Notes under the pieces: model-generated | Told to the model about the DNA's origin: nothing | Seen by the model: the letters and a program-made list of their open reading frames with translations, nothing else | Database searches by the model: none | Assembly: GCA_903823565.1 (NCBI GenBank) | Contig: CAIJTF010000015.1 | Location: 1-41,204, forward strand | DNA: 41,204 nucleotides | From: an uncultured Flavobacteriales bacterium | GTDB lineage: Bacteria > Bacteroidota > Bacteroidia > Flavobacteriales_D > Crocinitomicaceae | Direction: 5' to 3' | In this document: positions 1 to 10,100 of the stretch, piece by piece | Layout of the letters: each line of letters starts with the position of its first letter | Numbering within the stretch: position 1 is the first letter of the stretch | Program-made: the position numbers and the translations under genes

Positions 1-295
1 ACGCCATTGTCCCATGTGTAAGATGAAGCCCCGGATCCATTCAAGGTTACTGCTGTTCCCGCACATACGGTCTGGTTACCTCCTGCTCCTACTGTTGGCA
101 AGGAATTCACCGTTACTGACGTTTGTGCGGTATTTGCACATCCGTTGGAATCTATACCTGTAACTGTGTAGGTTGTACTAGTACTCGGTGTAAACGCTGC
201 GGCATTCGTCACGCCATTGTCCCATGTGTAAGATGAAGCCCCGGATCCATTCAAGGTTACTGCTGTTCCCGCACATACGGTCTGGTTACCTCCTG
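1..295 (-). repeat. In-frame direct repeat encoding Ig-like units, 210-bp period
   Basis: Bases 1-85 and 211-295 are identical over 85 bases; the sequences diverge from base 86/296 onward. The period is 210 bases, exactly 70 codons, so the copies stay in frame inside the choice-of-anchor I protein. Each identical block encodes the stretch from the VCAGTAVTLNGSG strand to the SSYTWDNG strand of an Ig/PKD-like domain. The first copy touches the window edge, so further copies may lie to the left. Exact nucleotide identity points to recent duplication or gene conversion. Confidence 0.9.
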
Positions 296-3116
296 TTCCA
301 ACAGTCGGTAATGGATTGACAAGAATTGAAATTACATTAGAAGTATCGATGCATGCTAAGGCGCTATTTGTCATCTTTAATACATAATTACCACTTGAGG
401 AAGCAGTTAAAGTTGCTTGGTTTGCATTTGGTATTACAATTCCATTTTGTAACCATTCATAAGATACATTGGGCGTAATAGTTGCAGAAAGGGTTGTGTT
501 TTGTCCACTACAAATAGTATCGTTTTGGGATGTAATTGGTGCCCCAGACAATTCAGCACAACTATTGATTTGATAAATAGTTAATGTTGAACTCACTTCA
601 TTAGCAAGAATTAATATCGCATTTCCATTAGGGGATTCTGCAGCTGAAATATATAGAATTCCTTCTGCGCCTAAATCTGGGCCAGAGAGGGTGGTAGATC
701 GATTATTTACGTAGCCAACATAAATTGGACTGTTGGGATTTGAAATATTGAAAATCATCGCCCCACCAATTCGTTCTAAACCTATAAAAGCATACATTTT
801 TCCATTGATTTGTGCAATTTTTATTCCCTCAGGTTCTGGACCTTTATCGTCGCTTCTGTTTTTTAAACTAGGAGCTCCCGTTGTGTTAGAAGCGTTAAAA
901 ATTGAGCCAAATATCGCGTGGTTTGCAGTGATTTTTTCAAATAATGATTTCGAATCAAACACAATTGCCCCATTTGTTGCATTTCGAATTGAAAATGAAC
1001 GTCCTCCCATTATGTGTAATTCGTCATAGTCACCATCGCCGTCTGAATCTCCACTGTATTTAAGTGCCGATAATCTTCCTAGGAATTTATTATTCCGCAG
1101 GATTGATTGATCAGGAAATGCCGTTGCATCTAGAACATTATTAAATGTGGATGATGATATTCTATTTGCATCAATTACAGAGCCAAATTCACGTGAATCC
1201 CCTTCGTTTGCCATTACAAGGTAACCGTTACCATAGGCACTGTAGAAATCAATGGCATCAGGCATGTAAGTTGCTTTTACAGGGATGTTCCCCGTGATTA
1301 ATACAGCACCACTTTGATCTGACGCATCCAATGCATTTCCACTCAAAGCATCGTATGTTCCAAATCCTAAAGCATTTAGTGAAGATATAGTATTGCTGGA
1401 GAGATCAATAGTAACCATTGCATTATTCTCTTGCAAGGTTACATAAGCTTTGCTGTTATCATCAGATATTGCTATATATTCTGGCTCTAAATCTTGGGCA
1501 ACACTTGCGCTTGTTGCGAATACCCTGATTCCTTGAGCAATTAGGGTTGCCGATTGACCATTGTATTGGTTAAAACCGAGGGTTGTTACATTAGCATTTG
1601 TTAAATTCGCATATCCTGGCGTTAAGTCTATAATCGAAATAGATCCTTCTGGATCAACGGAATAAGTGGCATCAGGTTCTCCTTCATTTGCCGTTAAAAT
1701 CTTTGTAAAGTTTTTGTTGAAGGTGATCATATCAGGCATGGCACCAACTGTTACTTGATTAATAAAGTTTCCATTATAATCAAAAAATACGACTTTTCCA
1801 TTTGTTTGAGCAGGTACAGACTCGAGAGCCACTGCAATAATACTATCGTGAGCAACTACCGAATTGATGTTTCCGTAGGGTGTTAAGGAAATGGAATTAA
1901 TTATTGTGGGTGAGGCTGGATTGCTAAAGTTTACTATATCTAATTTTTGTCCAACACTATTTGCAATGTATAAGCGATCAACGTCAGAATCGAATGAAAC
2001 GATTTCAGCCGAATTTGAACCCGCTAAACCATTAGAAAAAGAAGTAAGCAACGTAAGGTTTAATTCATTTGTTGGAGATGGGGCGATGTAATCATTATCC
2101 TTGATAAAAATAATTTGATAATTATCGGTAGCTGAAATTAGTGCATTTAAACCGCTTGAGATTTTTACTATAATACGTTCTGCGTTTTCAGCAATTGCAT
2201 CATCTAGAATAGCGATTGGAAAATTACTTACACCATTTGTATTTGCAGGAATGGTAAATGTATTTGTCCATGTAAAATCAGAATTTGGAGTGGCATCACT
2301 ATACGTTGATAGTGAAAATGTTAAATCAATCGGACTGTTATTCGCATTCGTTACTGTAATGGGCACGGTGATTATTCCAATATTTTCATTGTATTGTGCG
2401 AAATTATTAGCAGATGCTATTGATATATTAGATCGTCCTTCAAATTTCACATTATCAAAACGCCATGTTCCGCCCGTAGCGACTAATGTAGGATTTCCAG
2501 TTTGTCTGAATTGACCCGTATTTTGATATTGTGAGGCCAAAATTTGAATTCCGAAATTTGGATTATTATTTGCTCCTGAAATCGAAGCGAAACTAATACT
2601 AACTCTGCGGTATTGATCACCTACTGATGAATTTTCAAAACAACCATTTACATTAATCGCGCCGTTACAAAATGTGGTATTTGTAGCAGTCATGATAAAG
2701 TCATTCCAAGAACTTCCATCGATAGTATACTTAATCCGCACTGTGTTAGTAGCAGTATTTGAGCTGCGCTGATCCCAACTGAATACAATATTATGGCTGC
2801 CTACCGTTGAGACCATGTATTGAACTCCAGAACTTTCATTACTTACACCGGGATTAGCACTAAAGGACCATGCCCCAGGATTTGTTCCATTTTGAGTTCC
2901 ACATCCATTGTTGATCATCGGGTCCATTCCTGTTGCAGCAGCGGAAACTGACATGGATCCGACAACACTTGAAGTTCCAGTTCCAATATCTGCAATGGGC
3001 GATGTCGGAGCGCCTGTTATGGAATTATAATTCCAAACAGCTATTAGGTTTTGTGAAATAATTTCATTTTCAAGAAAAAACGTAAATATTACTAGGGGGA
3101 AAAGGACCTTCTTCAT
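1..3116 (-). CDS. Secreted choice-of-anchor I domain protein with Calx-beta-like and Ig-like repeats (partial, 3' end outside window)
   Basis: Reading the minus strand from an ATG at 3116 gives about 1038 codons with no stop to the window edge, so the C-terminus is missing. The start begins MKKVLFPLVIFTFF, a signal peptide. Residues about 20-240 are a Ser/Asn-rich beta domain of unclear family. Residues about 245-335 look like a Calx-beta domain (ends in FIKDNDY). Residues about 340-855 match the choice-of-anchor I family: ANEGEPDA, MANEGDSREF, DSDGDGDYDELHIMGGRSF, DDKGPEPEGI and GLERIGGAMIF are its hallmarks. From about 860 there are Ig/PKD-like units (TVCAGTAVTLNGSGASSYTW) that repeat almost exactly. 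By analogy with Bacteroidota surface proteins the missing end may carry a type IX secretion sorting domain, which I cannot see. The function is unknown; it is probably a cell-surface or extracellular protein. It lies downstream of ispE on the same strand with a 70-base gap. Confidence 0.85.
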   Translation of the reverse strand, partial: MKKVLFPLVIFTFFLENEIISQNLIAVWNYNSITGAPTSPIADIGTGTSSVVGSMSVSAAATGMDPMINNGCGTQNGTNPGAWSFSANPGVSNESSGVQYMVSTVGSHNIVFSWDQRSSNTATNTVRIKYTIDGSSWNDFIMTATNTTFCNGAINVNGCFENSSVGDQYRRVSISFASISGANNNPNFGIQILASQYQNTGQFRQTGNPTLVATGGTWRFDNVKFEGRSNISIASANNFAQYNENIGIITVPITVTNANNSPIDLTFSLSTYSDATPNSDFTWTNTFTIPANTNGVSNFPIAILDDAIAENAERIIVKISSGLNALISATDNYQIIFIKDNDYIAPSPTNELNLTLLTSFSNGLAGSNSAEIVSFDSDVDRLYIANSVGQKLDIVNFSNPASPTIINSISLTPYGNINSVVAHDSIIAVALESVPAQTNGKVVFFDYNGNFINQVTVGAMPDMITFNKNFTKILTANEGEPDATYSVDPEGSISIIDLTPGYANLTNANVTTLGFNQYNGQSATLIAQGIRVFATSASVAQDLEPEYIAISDDNSKAYVTLQENNAMVTIDLSSNTISSLNALGFGTYDALSGNALDASDQSGAVLITGNIPVKATYMPDAIDFYSAYGNGYLVMANEGDSREFGSVIDANRISSSTFNNVLDATAFPDQSILRNNKFLGRLSALKYSGDSDGDGDYDELHIMGGRSFSIRNATNGAIVFDSKSLFEKITANHAIFGSIFNASNTTGAPSLKNRSDDKGPEPEGIKIAQINGKMYAFIGLERIGGAMIFNISNPNSPIYVGYVNNRSTTLSGPDLGAEGILYISAAESPNGNAILILANEVSSTLTIYQINSCAELSGAPITSQNDTICSGQNTTLSATITPNVSYEWLQNGIVIPNANQATLTASSSGNYVLKMTNSALACIDTSNVISILVNPLPTVGTGGNQTVCAGTAVTLNGSGASSYTWDNGVTNAAAFTPSTSTTYTVTGIDSNGCANTAQTSVTVNSLPTVGAGGNQTVCAGTAVTLNGSGASSYTWDNG

Positions 3117-3186
3117 TTCAAACAATTTTAACAAAGATCCTTTTGAATATTGAAATTTTTATTTACTCAATATTAATTTTAAATAA

Positions 3187-4005
3187 TCAATTATTTATGT
3201 CAATGAATCCTTTGTAAATCAAGTGCTTGTCAGGAAGCTTAACGAGCGAATTAGGGTCGAAGAAAAGACCAAAAAAGGATGAGCCACTACCACTCAAGGC
3301 AGCGTAAAAGGCACCTGCCTCCTTTAAGGCCTTAATCCCCTCTTTAATGGCCAAGTGTTTAGTTACCGCTGGTAATTCAAAATCATTTACCAAATCCTCT
3401 TGCCAATATTTCTTTTCGGTCAATCGATCCAAGGACAAGGGTTTTCCAAAGGTCGAGGAATCGAGCGAAGCGTAAGCATCGCTTGTACTCATGTGAATCT
3501 CCGGATTATACAAGGCTAAAAACACCCCTTTTAAGTCTAGCGCAATGCCTTCAAGCACCTCCCCTCTTCCGCTCGCCAAGGCTGGTTCATTTCGGATAAA
3601 GAATGGGCAATCGCTACCCAAGGCGGCGGCATAGGTTTCGAGTTCAGCTTTTGAGCAGCCTAAGTCAAACCATTGATTTAACGCCATTAAGGTAAAGGCC
3701 GCATCGGATGAACCTCCTCCCAAGCCTGCACCTATTGGAATTTGTTTCCTCAAATGGATGCGAACAGGACCGATATGGTGAAATTGTTTTAGCAATGCAT
3801 AGGCTTTTTCGCAAAGGGTCGGACCTTCATTAGAAGGCAAGCACAATCCGGAAGCATCGTATTCAAAATGGGGGTGGTCCGTAACTTCCAAAACGTCGTA
3901 GAGGGGTATTGGAATCATCAGGGTTTCCAAGGCATGAAACCCATCGTTTCGCTTTCCAAGAATTTTTAATCCCAGATTGATTTTAGCATTTGGAAATACG
4001 ATCAT
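3187..4005 (-). CDS. ispE: 4-diphosphocytidyl-2-C-methyl-D-erythritol kinase
   Basis: IspE phosphorylates CDP-methylerythritol with ATP in the MEP pathway of isoprenoid synthesis, in the cytoplasm. The 272-residue product has the usual length. It starts MIVFPNAKINLGLKILGKR (the family substrate-binding segment with K8), carries the GHMP-kinase glycine loop PIGAGLGGGSSD at residues 90-101, and has the LGSDCPFF motif with the likely catalytic Asp at 132. I chose the ATG at 4005, not an in-frame start at 4053. The upstream extension is not conserved family sequence and would run across a -7 promoter element at 4011-4018. The gene diverges from accA and shares a 62-base promoter region with it. 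It is the only MEP-pathway gene in the window. Confidence 0.95.
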   Translation of the reverse strand: MIVFPNAKINLGLKILGKRNDGFHALETLMIPIPLYDVLEVTDHPHFEYDASGLCLPSNEGPTLCEKAYALLKQFHHIGPVRIHLRKQIPIGAGLGGGSSDAAFTLMALNQWFDLGCSKAELETYAAALGSDCPFFIRNEPALASGRGEVLEGIALDLKGVFLALYNPEIHMSTSDAYASLDSSTFGKPLSLDRLTEKKYWQEDLVNDFELPAVTKHLAIKEGIKALKEAGAFYAALSGSGSSFFGLFFDPNSLVKLPDKHLIYKGFIDINN

Positions 4006-4010
4006 AGGAA

Positions 4011-4018
4011 CAAAAATA
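4011..4018 (-). promoter_or_regulatory. Bacteroidota -7 promoter element (TATTTTTG) for ispE
   Basis: The minus strand reads TATTTTTG, a match to the Bacteroidota consensus TAnnTTTG, only 5 bases before the ispE ATG at 4005. This spacing predicts a leaderless or nearly leaderless transcript. I saw no clear -33 TTTG at the expected distance. Confidence 0.5.
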
Positions 4019-4038
4019 CAAGAACGCTTTAAAATTTT

Positions 4039-4046
4039 TACTTTTG
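4039..4046 (+). promoter_or_regulatory. Bacteroidota -7 promoter element (TACTTTTG) for accA
   Basis: TACTTTTG matches TAnnTTTG and lies 21 bases before the chosen accA ATG at 4068. It lies inside an alternative upstream accA start (4044), which argues for the downstream start. It forms a divergent pair with the ispE element. Confidence 0.55.
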
Positions 4047-4067
4047 CTATCAATTAGCATAGTCACT

Positions 4068-5021
4068 ATGGATACTTATTTAGACTTCGAAGCCCCTTTA
4101 AAGGAGTTGATGGATCAAATTTCTCAAACAGAAGGTATTGGAACCTCTACGGGTGTCGATATGACGGATAAAATTGTTGCCTTGCAAAAAAAGCACTCGG
4201 AAACGGCTAAAGAACTGTATGCAAACCTCAGTCCATGGCAACGCGTTCAATTATCAAGGCATCCCGACAGACCCTATACCTTAGCCTACATAAACGCCAT
4301 TACCGGGGGTGATTTCATGGAACTTCATGGTGATCGTGGGGTGAAAGATGATAAAGCAATGGTGGGAGGATTTGGGTCCATTGAAGGTAAAACACTGATG
4401 TTTATTGGTCAGCAAAAAGGAATTAACACGAAAATGCGCCAATACCGAAATTTTGGTATGCCTAACCCAGAAGGATACAGGAAAGCCTTACGTCTTATGA
4501 AATTGGCTGAAAAATTTAGCAAACCCATCGTAACCTTTATTGATACACCAGGAGCGTTTCCAGGATTGGAAGCTGAAGAGCGCGGTCAAGGGGAGGCTAT
4601 TGCGCGCAACATATACGAAATGATGCGCTTAAAAGTCCCCGTTATCTGTATCATAATTGGTGAGGGTGCTTCGGGAGGTGCCTTGGGAATTGGGGTTGGA
4701 GACAAAGTGGTTATGCTTGAAAACACTTGGTACTCGGTAATTTCTCCTGAAAGTTGCTCTTCGATTCTTTGGAGATCCTGGGAACATAAGGAAAAAGCGG
4801 CTAGTGCCTTAAAACTTACCCCTTCTGATATGAAGGGTTTTGGCTTAGTGGACGATGTCATTTCAGAACCTACAGGCGGAGCACACCGCAACCATGAAGA
4901 AATGTTCAGCAAAGTTAAAGATTCCATCCTCGGATATTTAGCAGAACTGGAAAAAGTGGAAGAAAGCGAGCGCATTCGTGCCCGAATTCAAAAGTTCAAC
5001 AGCATGGGGGTTTGGAAATAA
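4068..5021 (+). CDS. accA: Acetyl-CoA carboxylase carboxyltransferase subunit alpha
   Basis: AccA pairs with AccD to form the carboxyltransferase that moves CO2 from biotin to acetyl-CoA, giving malonyl-CoA for fatty-acid synthesis. The 317-residue product has the full family length. Clear family segments include [10 protein letters not shown], the QKG segment, [31 protein letters not shown] and [15 protein letters not shown], followed by the [11 protein letters not shown] segment. I start at the ATG at 4068 ([11 protein letters not shown]) because a promoter element overlaps the possible start at 4044 and family members begin near here. recG follows after 12 bases, suggesting one transcript. 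Confidence 0.96.
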   Translation: MDTYLDFEAPLKELMDQISQTEGIGTSTGVDMTDKIVALQKKHSETAKELYANLSPWQRVQLSRHPDRPYTLAYINAITGGDFMELHGDRGVKDDKAMVGGFGSIEGKTLMFIGQQKGINTKMRQYRNFGMPNPEGYRKALRLMKLAEKFSKPIVTFIDTPGAFPGLEAEERGQGEAIARNIYEMMRLKVPVICIIIGEGASGGALGIGVGDKVVMLENTWYSVISPESCSSILWRSWEHKEKAASALKLTPSDMKGFGLVDDVISEPTGGAHRNHEEMFSKVKDSILGYLAELEKVEESERIRARIQKFNSMGVWK

Positions 5022-5033
5022 ATTCCTTCTGCT

Positions 5034-7130
5034 GTGGCTGAGTTTCTTTCGACACCCATCGCCTATTTAAAAGGAATTGGGCCTCAAAAGGCAGCCCTTT
5101 TGACCAAGGAGTTGGGCATCAAAACGTACCAAGACCTCTTGAACCACTTTCCTTTTCGCTACTTAAACCGCTCGCAAAGGAACCAATGTGCTCATCTTGA
5201 CTTGGCCGAATCCTACGTGCAATTGGTTGGTTTTATAAAGACCATTCAAGAAGTAGGTGTAGGACGATCAAAGCGTTTGCAATGTACCTTTTCAGACGAT
5301 ACAGGGAGTGTAACCTTGATCTGGTTCCAAGGGTGGAAATGGATCAAGCCACATTTGATTCCAGGAAAAAGCATCCGCGTTTTTGGACGACCAAAACGAA
5401 TTGGCAATGCCTGGAGTATTCCTCATCCTGAGATTAGCCCGACAGAAGATGTTCCCCTTTCGGGATTTCAACCCATTTATCACAGTACTGAAAAATTAGC
5501 CTCGGTAGGATTAAATACCCGTGGAATTGAACGGATAATGGCGCAGTTATTTGAACAAATTGACCTAAGAAACCATCGAGAATTAATTCCTCCTTCGCTG
5601 GCTTATTCCCTAGATTTGATATCTGCTGCTGAAGCACTTAAAAAAATTCATTTCCCCAATTCAGAAAGCGATTTTTCCGCGGCAAGAAAACGCATTTGTT
5701 TTGAAGAATTGTTCCTATTACAATTGGAAATGATTTTAAGAAAAGGGCTAAGGAAAAGAACAGAACCAGGCTTTGTATTCGAAAAAAGTGGCGCTTTATT
5801 AAAACAATTTTACGAAGAGAAATTACCCTTCGATTTAACCAACGCGCAGAAGAAAGTAATAAAAGAAATCCGAAGGGATATGCAGCATGGGGAGCACATG
5901 AACCGACTTTTACAAGGAGATGTTGGCTCTGGAAAAACACTGGTAGCGTTGATTACCATGTTAATCGCTCATGGGAATCTCTTTCAATCGGCACTTATGG
6001 CGCCAACCGAAATCCTTGCGCAACAGCATTTTGAAACCATTTCTACCTTACTCAACGATTTACCCATTCGATGTGCCCTTTTAACCGGGTCCACTAAAAA
6101 GTCGGTGCGAAAAACCCTGTTCGAGGATTTAAAGGCTGGTGATATTCATATTATCATTGGAACGCACGCACTGCTTGAGGAAGAAGTAGTCTTTAACAAC
6201 CTTGGTTTAGTGGTTATTGACGAACAACATCGTTTTGGCGTAGCTCAACGGGCAAAGATGAGGCATAAAAACACCTTGGCCCCCCATGTTTTGGTGATGA
6301 CAGCCACCCCAATTCCGCGCACCTTAGCCATGACCTTCTATGGAGATTTGGATGTTTCGGTTATCGATGAATTACCCCCTGGAAGGAAACCAATTCAAAC
6401 CATCCATCGGTTTGATAACCACCGAAGTCAGTTGTACGATTTCTTAAAACAACAAATCGCACTTGGCCGTCAAGTTTACATTGTTTATCCACTCATTGCG
6501 GACAATGAAACCTTAGATTTAAAGAGTTTAAACGATGGATTTGAGGCCATAAGTCGATCGTTTCCCTTGCCTGATTACCAAGTCAGCATGGTCCACGGAA
6601 AATTGAAGCCCGAAGAAAAGGAATTCGAAATGAAAAGATTCATAGACGGTGTAACGCACATTATGGTAGCAACAACGGTTATTGAAGTCGGTGTAAATGT
6701 TCCAAATGCTACCGTTATGGTTATTGAGAGCTCGCAACGTTTTGGTTTATCCCAATTGCATCAATTAAGGGGAAGGGTTGGCCGTGGGGGAGGAAAGTCT
6801 TATTGTATACTCATGACGGATTATACCCTATCTAAAGAGGCAAAGAAAAGAATGGAAACCATGGTAGAAACAACCGATGGGTTTAAAATCGCGGAGGTGG
6901 ATCTCGCCTTGCGTGGGCCTGGTGATTTGATGGGCACTCAACAAAGCGGCACCTTAAATTTAAAACTCGCGGATTTATCCAGGGACCAATCATTGGTTGA
7001 AATGGCCCGTAAAACGGCCGTTAATGTATACACTGAAGATCCTGCCTTGAGGCTACCAATACACGAAGCCTTGCGAAGTTACATGTTAAGCGTATTCCAA
7101 AACAAGCCCCAATGGGATAAAATTGCATAA
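5034..7130 (+). CDS. recG: ATP-dependent DNA helicase RecG
   Basis: RecG is a superfamily 2 helicase that binds branched DNA, drives fork reversal and processes recombination intermediates. The 698-residue protein begins with a GTG start and the family signature TPIAYLKGIGPQKAALL. A wedge/OB domain follows at about residues 60-150. Helicase motif I is GDVGSGKT with K301, motif II is DEQHRFGV, motif III is MTATPIPRTLA, and the C-terminal lobe has QLRGRVGRG and the TRG-like segment DLALRGPGDLMGTQQSG. The gap to accA is only 12 bases. The gene ends next to a hairpin terminator that also serves rpoC, which converges on it. Confidence 0.96.
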   Translation: MAEFLSTPIAYLKGIGPQKAALLTKELGIKTYQDLLNHFPFRYLNRSQRNQCAHLDLAESYVQLVGFIKTIQEVGVGRSKRLQCTFSDDTGSVTLIWFQGWKWIKPHLIPGKSIRVFGRPKRIGNAWSIPHPEISPTEDVPLSGFQPIYHSTEKLASVGLNTRGIERIMAQLFEQIDLRNHRELIPPSLAYSLDLISAAEALKKIHFPNSESDFSAARKRICFEELFLLQLEMILRKGLRKRTEPGFVFEKSGALLKQFYEEKLPFDLTNAQKKVIKEIRRDMQHGEHMNRLLQGDVGSGKTLVALITMLIAHGNLFQSALMAPTEILAQQHFETISTLLNDLPIRCALLTGSTKKSVRKTLFEDLKAGDIHIIIGTHALLEEEVVFNNLGLVVIDEQHRFGVAQRAKMRHKNTLAPHVLVMTATPIPRTLAMTFYGDLDVSVIDELPPGRKPIQTIHRFDNHRSQLYDFLKQQIALGRQVYIVYPLIADNETLDLKSLNDGFEAISRSFPLPDYQVSMVHGKLKPEEKEFEMKRFIDGVTHIMVATTVIEVGVNVPNATVMVIESSQRFGLSQLHQLRGRVGRGGGKSYCILMTDYTLSKEAKKRMETMVETTDGFKIAEVDLALRGPGDLMGTQQSGTLNLKLADLSRDQSLVEMARKTAVNVYTEDPALRLPIHEALRSYMLSVFQNKPQWDKIA

Positions 7131-7132
7131 AA

Positions 7133-7160
7133 AAAATCCCGCCTATATGGACGGGATTTT
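7133..7160. terminator. Bidirectional intrinsic terminator between recG and rpoC
   Basis: AAAATCCCG (7133-7141) pairs perfectly with CGGGATTTT (7152-7160). Two further inner C-G pairs form with one bulged A, around a short TATAT loop. A-runs on one side and T-runs on the other give a U-tract in both directions. It sits 3 bases after the recG stop and 28 bases beyond the rpoC stop. Confidence 0.85.
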
Positions 7161-7188
7161 AATCGAATAAGGTTTTCAACGATAGCTG

Positions 7189-10100
7189 TTACGCTTCGCT
7201 TTCTTCCGTTAATTTATCGTAAACTTCCTTGGATCCTACAATCATTTTTTGGAAATTTCTAACGCCGGTTCCTGCAGGAATTAAGTGTCCAACGATAACG
7301 TTTTCTTTTAATCCTAACAAGTGGTCTTCTTTTCCAGAAATGGCTGCTTCATTCAATACTTTCGTAGTTTCTTGGAACGATGCCGCGGAAATAAAGGATT
7401 GCGTTTGAAGCGAAGCTCGAGTGATCCCTTGCAATAAAGGTGTTGAAGTGGCTGGCATTGCCTCCCTGGCTTCTATTAGGACTTTATCCTCTCGTTTCAA
7501 CCGCGAATTTTCATCGCGAAGTTTTCGTACGGAGATTAACTGCCCTTTTTCAACTTCTTTAGAATCCCCAGCGTCACGAACGAGCATCATGCCATACAAT
7601 TCATCATTGGCTTCCATGATGTCTGCTTTGTGCACGGACTGGCCTTCCAAAAAGCGCGTATCGCCTGGATCAACGATTTCTGCCTTTAGCATCATTTGAC
7701 GAACAATTACCTCAAAATGCTTATCGTTAATTTTTACCCCTTGGAGTCTATAAACCTCTTGGATTTCATTCACGATATACTCTTGTACTTTTGTAGGCCC
7801 CTCAATATTCAAGATATCGTTCGGCGTAATGGCTCCATCCGAAAGGGGCTGACCCGCACGAACGAAGTCGTTTTGCTGAACTAGAATATGTTTGGACAGA
7901 GGAACCAAGTATTTGCGAACCTCACCCGTTTTAGACGTGATAATGATTTCACGATTTCCACGCTTAATGTTTCCATAAGCTGCCGTTCCATCAATTTCAG
8001 AAACCACAGCTGGGTTGGATGGATTTCTTGCTTCAAACAACTCGGTAACCCTTGGTAATCCTCCTGTAATATCTCCAGATTTCCCAGAGGTTCTTGGAAT
8101 TTTTACTAGGGTAATCCCTGCATCAACCACATCCCCTTCGCTAACAGCAATATGAGAATTTACCGGCAAAGAGTACTCACGTACCACTTCTTTCGTTTTG
8201 GTATCAATAATGTGAATCGCAGGGGATCGTTTTTTATCTCTGGATTCAATAATAACTTTCTCCGTAAATCCTGTTTGCTCATCCATCACCTCGCGGAAAG
8301 TAATTCCTTCTATGATGTTATCAAAGACGACTTTACCTTTTAATTCAGTAATAATCAATGCATTATATGGATCCCACTTACAAATCACCTCGCCCTTCTT
8401 CACGCTCCCTTTCTGCTCGACGAGCATCTCGGCACCGTAAGGAATGTTGGCATTCATAACCACGATTCCTGTTTTTTCATCGACGATCCGCATTTCACCT
8501 GATCGGCCAACAACAATCACTTTTACGCTACCATCGCTTTCTTTTCGTTCGATCGTACGCAATTCCTCAAACTCTAATTTACCACCCACTTTTGCTTTGA
8601 TATCTGAACTATCCGCAATGTTAGAAGCGGTACCTCCCACGTGGAACGTACGAAGGGTAAGCTGTGTACCCGGTTCACCAATGGATTGTGCAGCAATTAC
8701 CCCAACCGCGTCTCCAATTTGTGCCTCCCTGTGCGACGCCAAGTTTCGTCCGTAACATTTTGAACAAACGCCTTTTCGCATTTCACACGTCAATACCGAA
8801 CGGATTTCAACTTCTTCAATTCCAGCCTCTTCAATAGCTTTTGCTACCTGTTCTGAAATGATTTCTCCGCTGGCAACAATTAGTTGATCAGATTCTGGAA
8901 CGTAAACATCGTGAACCGTTGTTCTTCCTAAAATTCGATCATAAAGCGGCTCAACCACTTCATCGTTTTTCTTAAGAGAAGATGCAACAATACCACGAAG
9001 GGTTCCACAATCCTCGCTATTGATGACGACATCCTGAGCAACGTCTACCAATCGTCGGGTCAAGTAACCTGCATCCGCCGTTTTGAGGGCGGTATCTGCA
9101 AGCCCTTTTCGCGCACCGTGGGTAGAGATAAAGTACTCAAGAATGGATAACCCTTCCTTGAAATTCGAAAGGATTGGGTTTTCGATAATTTCTTGAACCG
9201 TAGCCCCTGATTTTTGCGGTTTAGCCATAAGGCCTCGCATACCGGAGAGCTGTCGGATTTGTTCTTTTGATCCCCGTGCTCCAGAATCAAACATCATGTA
9301 AATGGAGTTGAATCCTTGTCGGTCTGTTTTAAGTTGCTCCATCAAGGTGTGGGTAAGACGAGAATTGGTATGGGTCCAAACATCAATAATTTGATTGTAA
9401 CGCTCATTATTCGTAATAAGCCCCATGTTGTAATTCATCATTACCTCCTTCACTTCTTGTTCTGCCTTAGCCACGAGCGTTTCCTTCTCTTTAGGGATAA
9501 TGATATCGTCTAAGTTAAAGGACAAGCCGCCTTTAAAAGCCATTTGGTATCCAAGCGTTTTAATGTCATCTAGGAATTGCGCAGAACGGCTAGTTCCTGA
9601 AATCTTGAGCACTTCTCCAATGATGTCTCTTAAGGCTTTTTTGGTTAATACATCGTTGATGTACCCTACCTCACGCGGAACTTTTTCGTTGAAAAGGACG
9701 CGGCCACACGTGGTATCAATCATTTTTAAAACCGGCACACCTTGATCGTCTAAGTCATAGGTTTTGACTTTAATCGTAGCATGTAGATCCAATTGTTTCT
9801 CGTTGTAGGCAATAATCACCTCCTCTGGTGAATAGAAAATTTTTCCTTCACCTTTAACTTTTTCCGTTTCGGTTGAGACTTTACCTTTGGTCATGTAGTA
9901 TAGACCAAGTACCATGTCCTGAGAAGGTACCGCGATAGGGGCGCCATTAGCAGGGTTAAGGATATTGTGCGACGCCAACATGAGGAGTTGTGCCTCCAAA
10001 ATCGCAGCGTTCCCTAGGGGTAAATGGACTGCCATTTGGTCACCGTCGAAATCCGCGTTAAACGCTGTAGTTACCAAGGGGTGAAGGCGGATGGCTTTAC

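Noticed and set aside
1-295. CRISPR-like reading of the spaced exact repeat
   Set aside because: The repeat is 85 bases with a 210-base period, in frame within a coding Ig-like domain; it has no CRISPR geometry.
733-2514. Three short plus-strand frames in the left 3 kb
   Set aside because: All are antisense to the choice-of-anchor I gene and have low-complexity, non-protein-like sequence.
3181-3196. AAATAAT/ATTATTT inverted repeat at the ispE stop as a terminator
   Set aside because: It is all A/T with a two-base loop, overlaps the stop codon and is too weak to act as a terminator by itself.
4006-4053. Extended N-terminus for ispE
   Set aside because: The extra 16 residues are not family-like and would cross the promoter element and the divergent promoter region.
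4586-4975. 129-codon minus-strand frame inside accA
   Set aside because: It lies wholly antisense to a certain gene, has no recognisable motif and no promoter or spacing that supports it.
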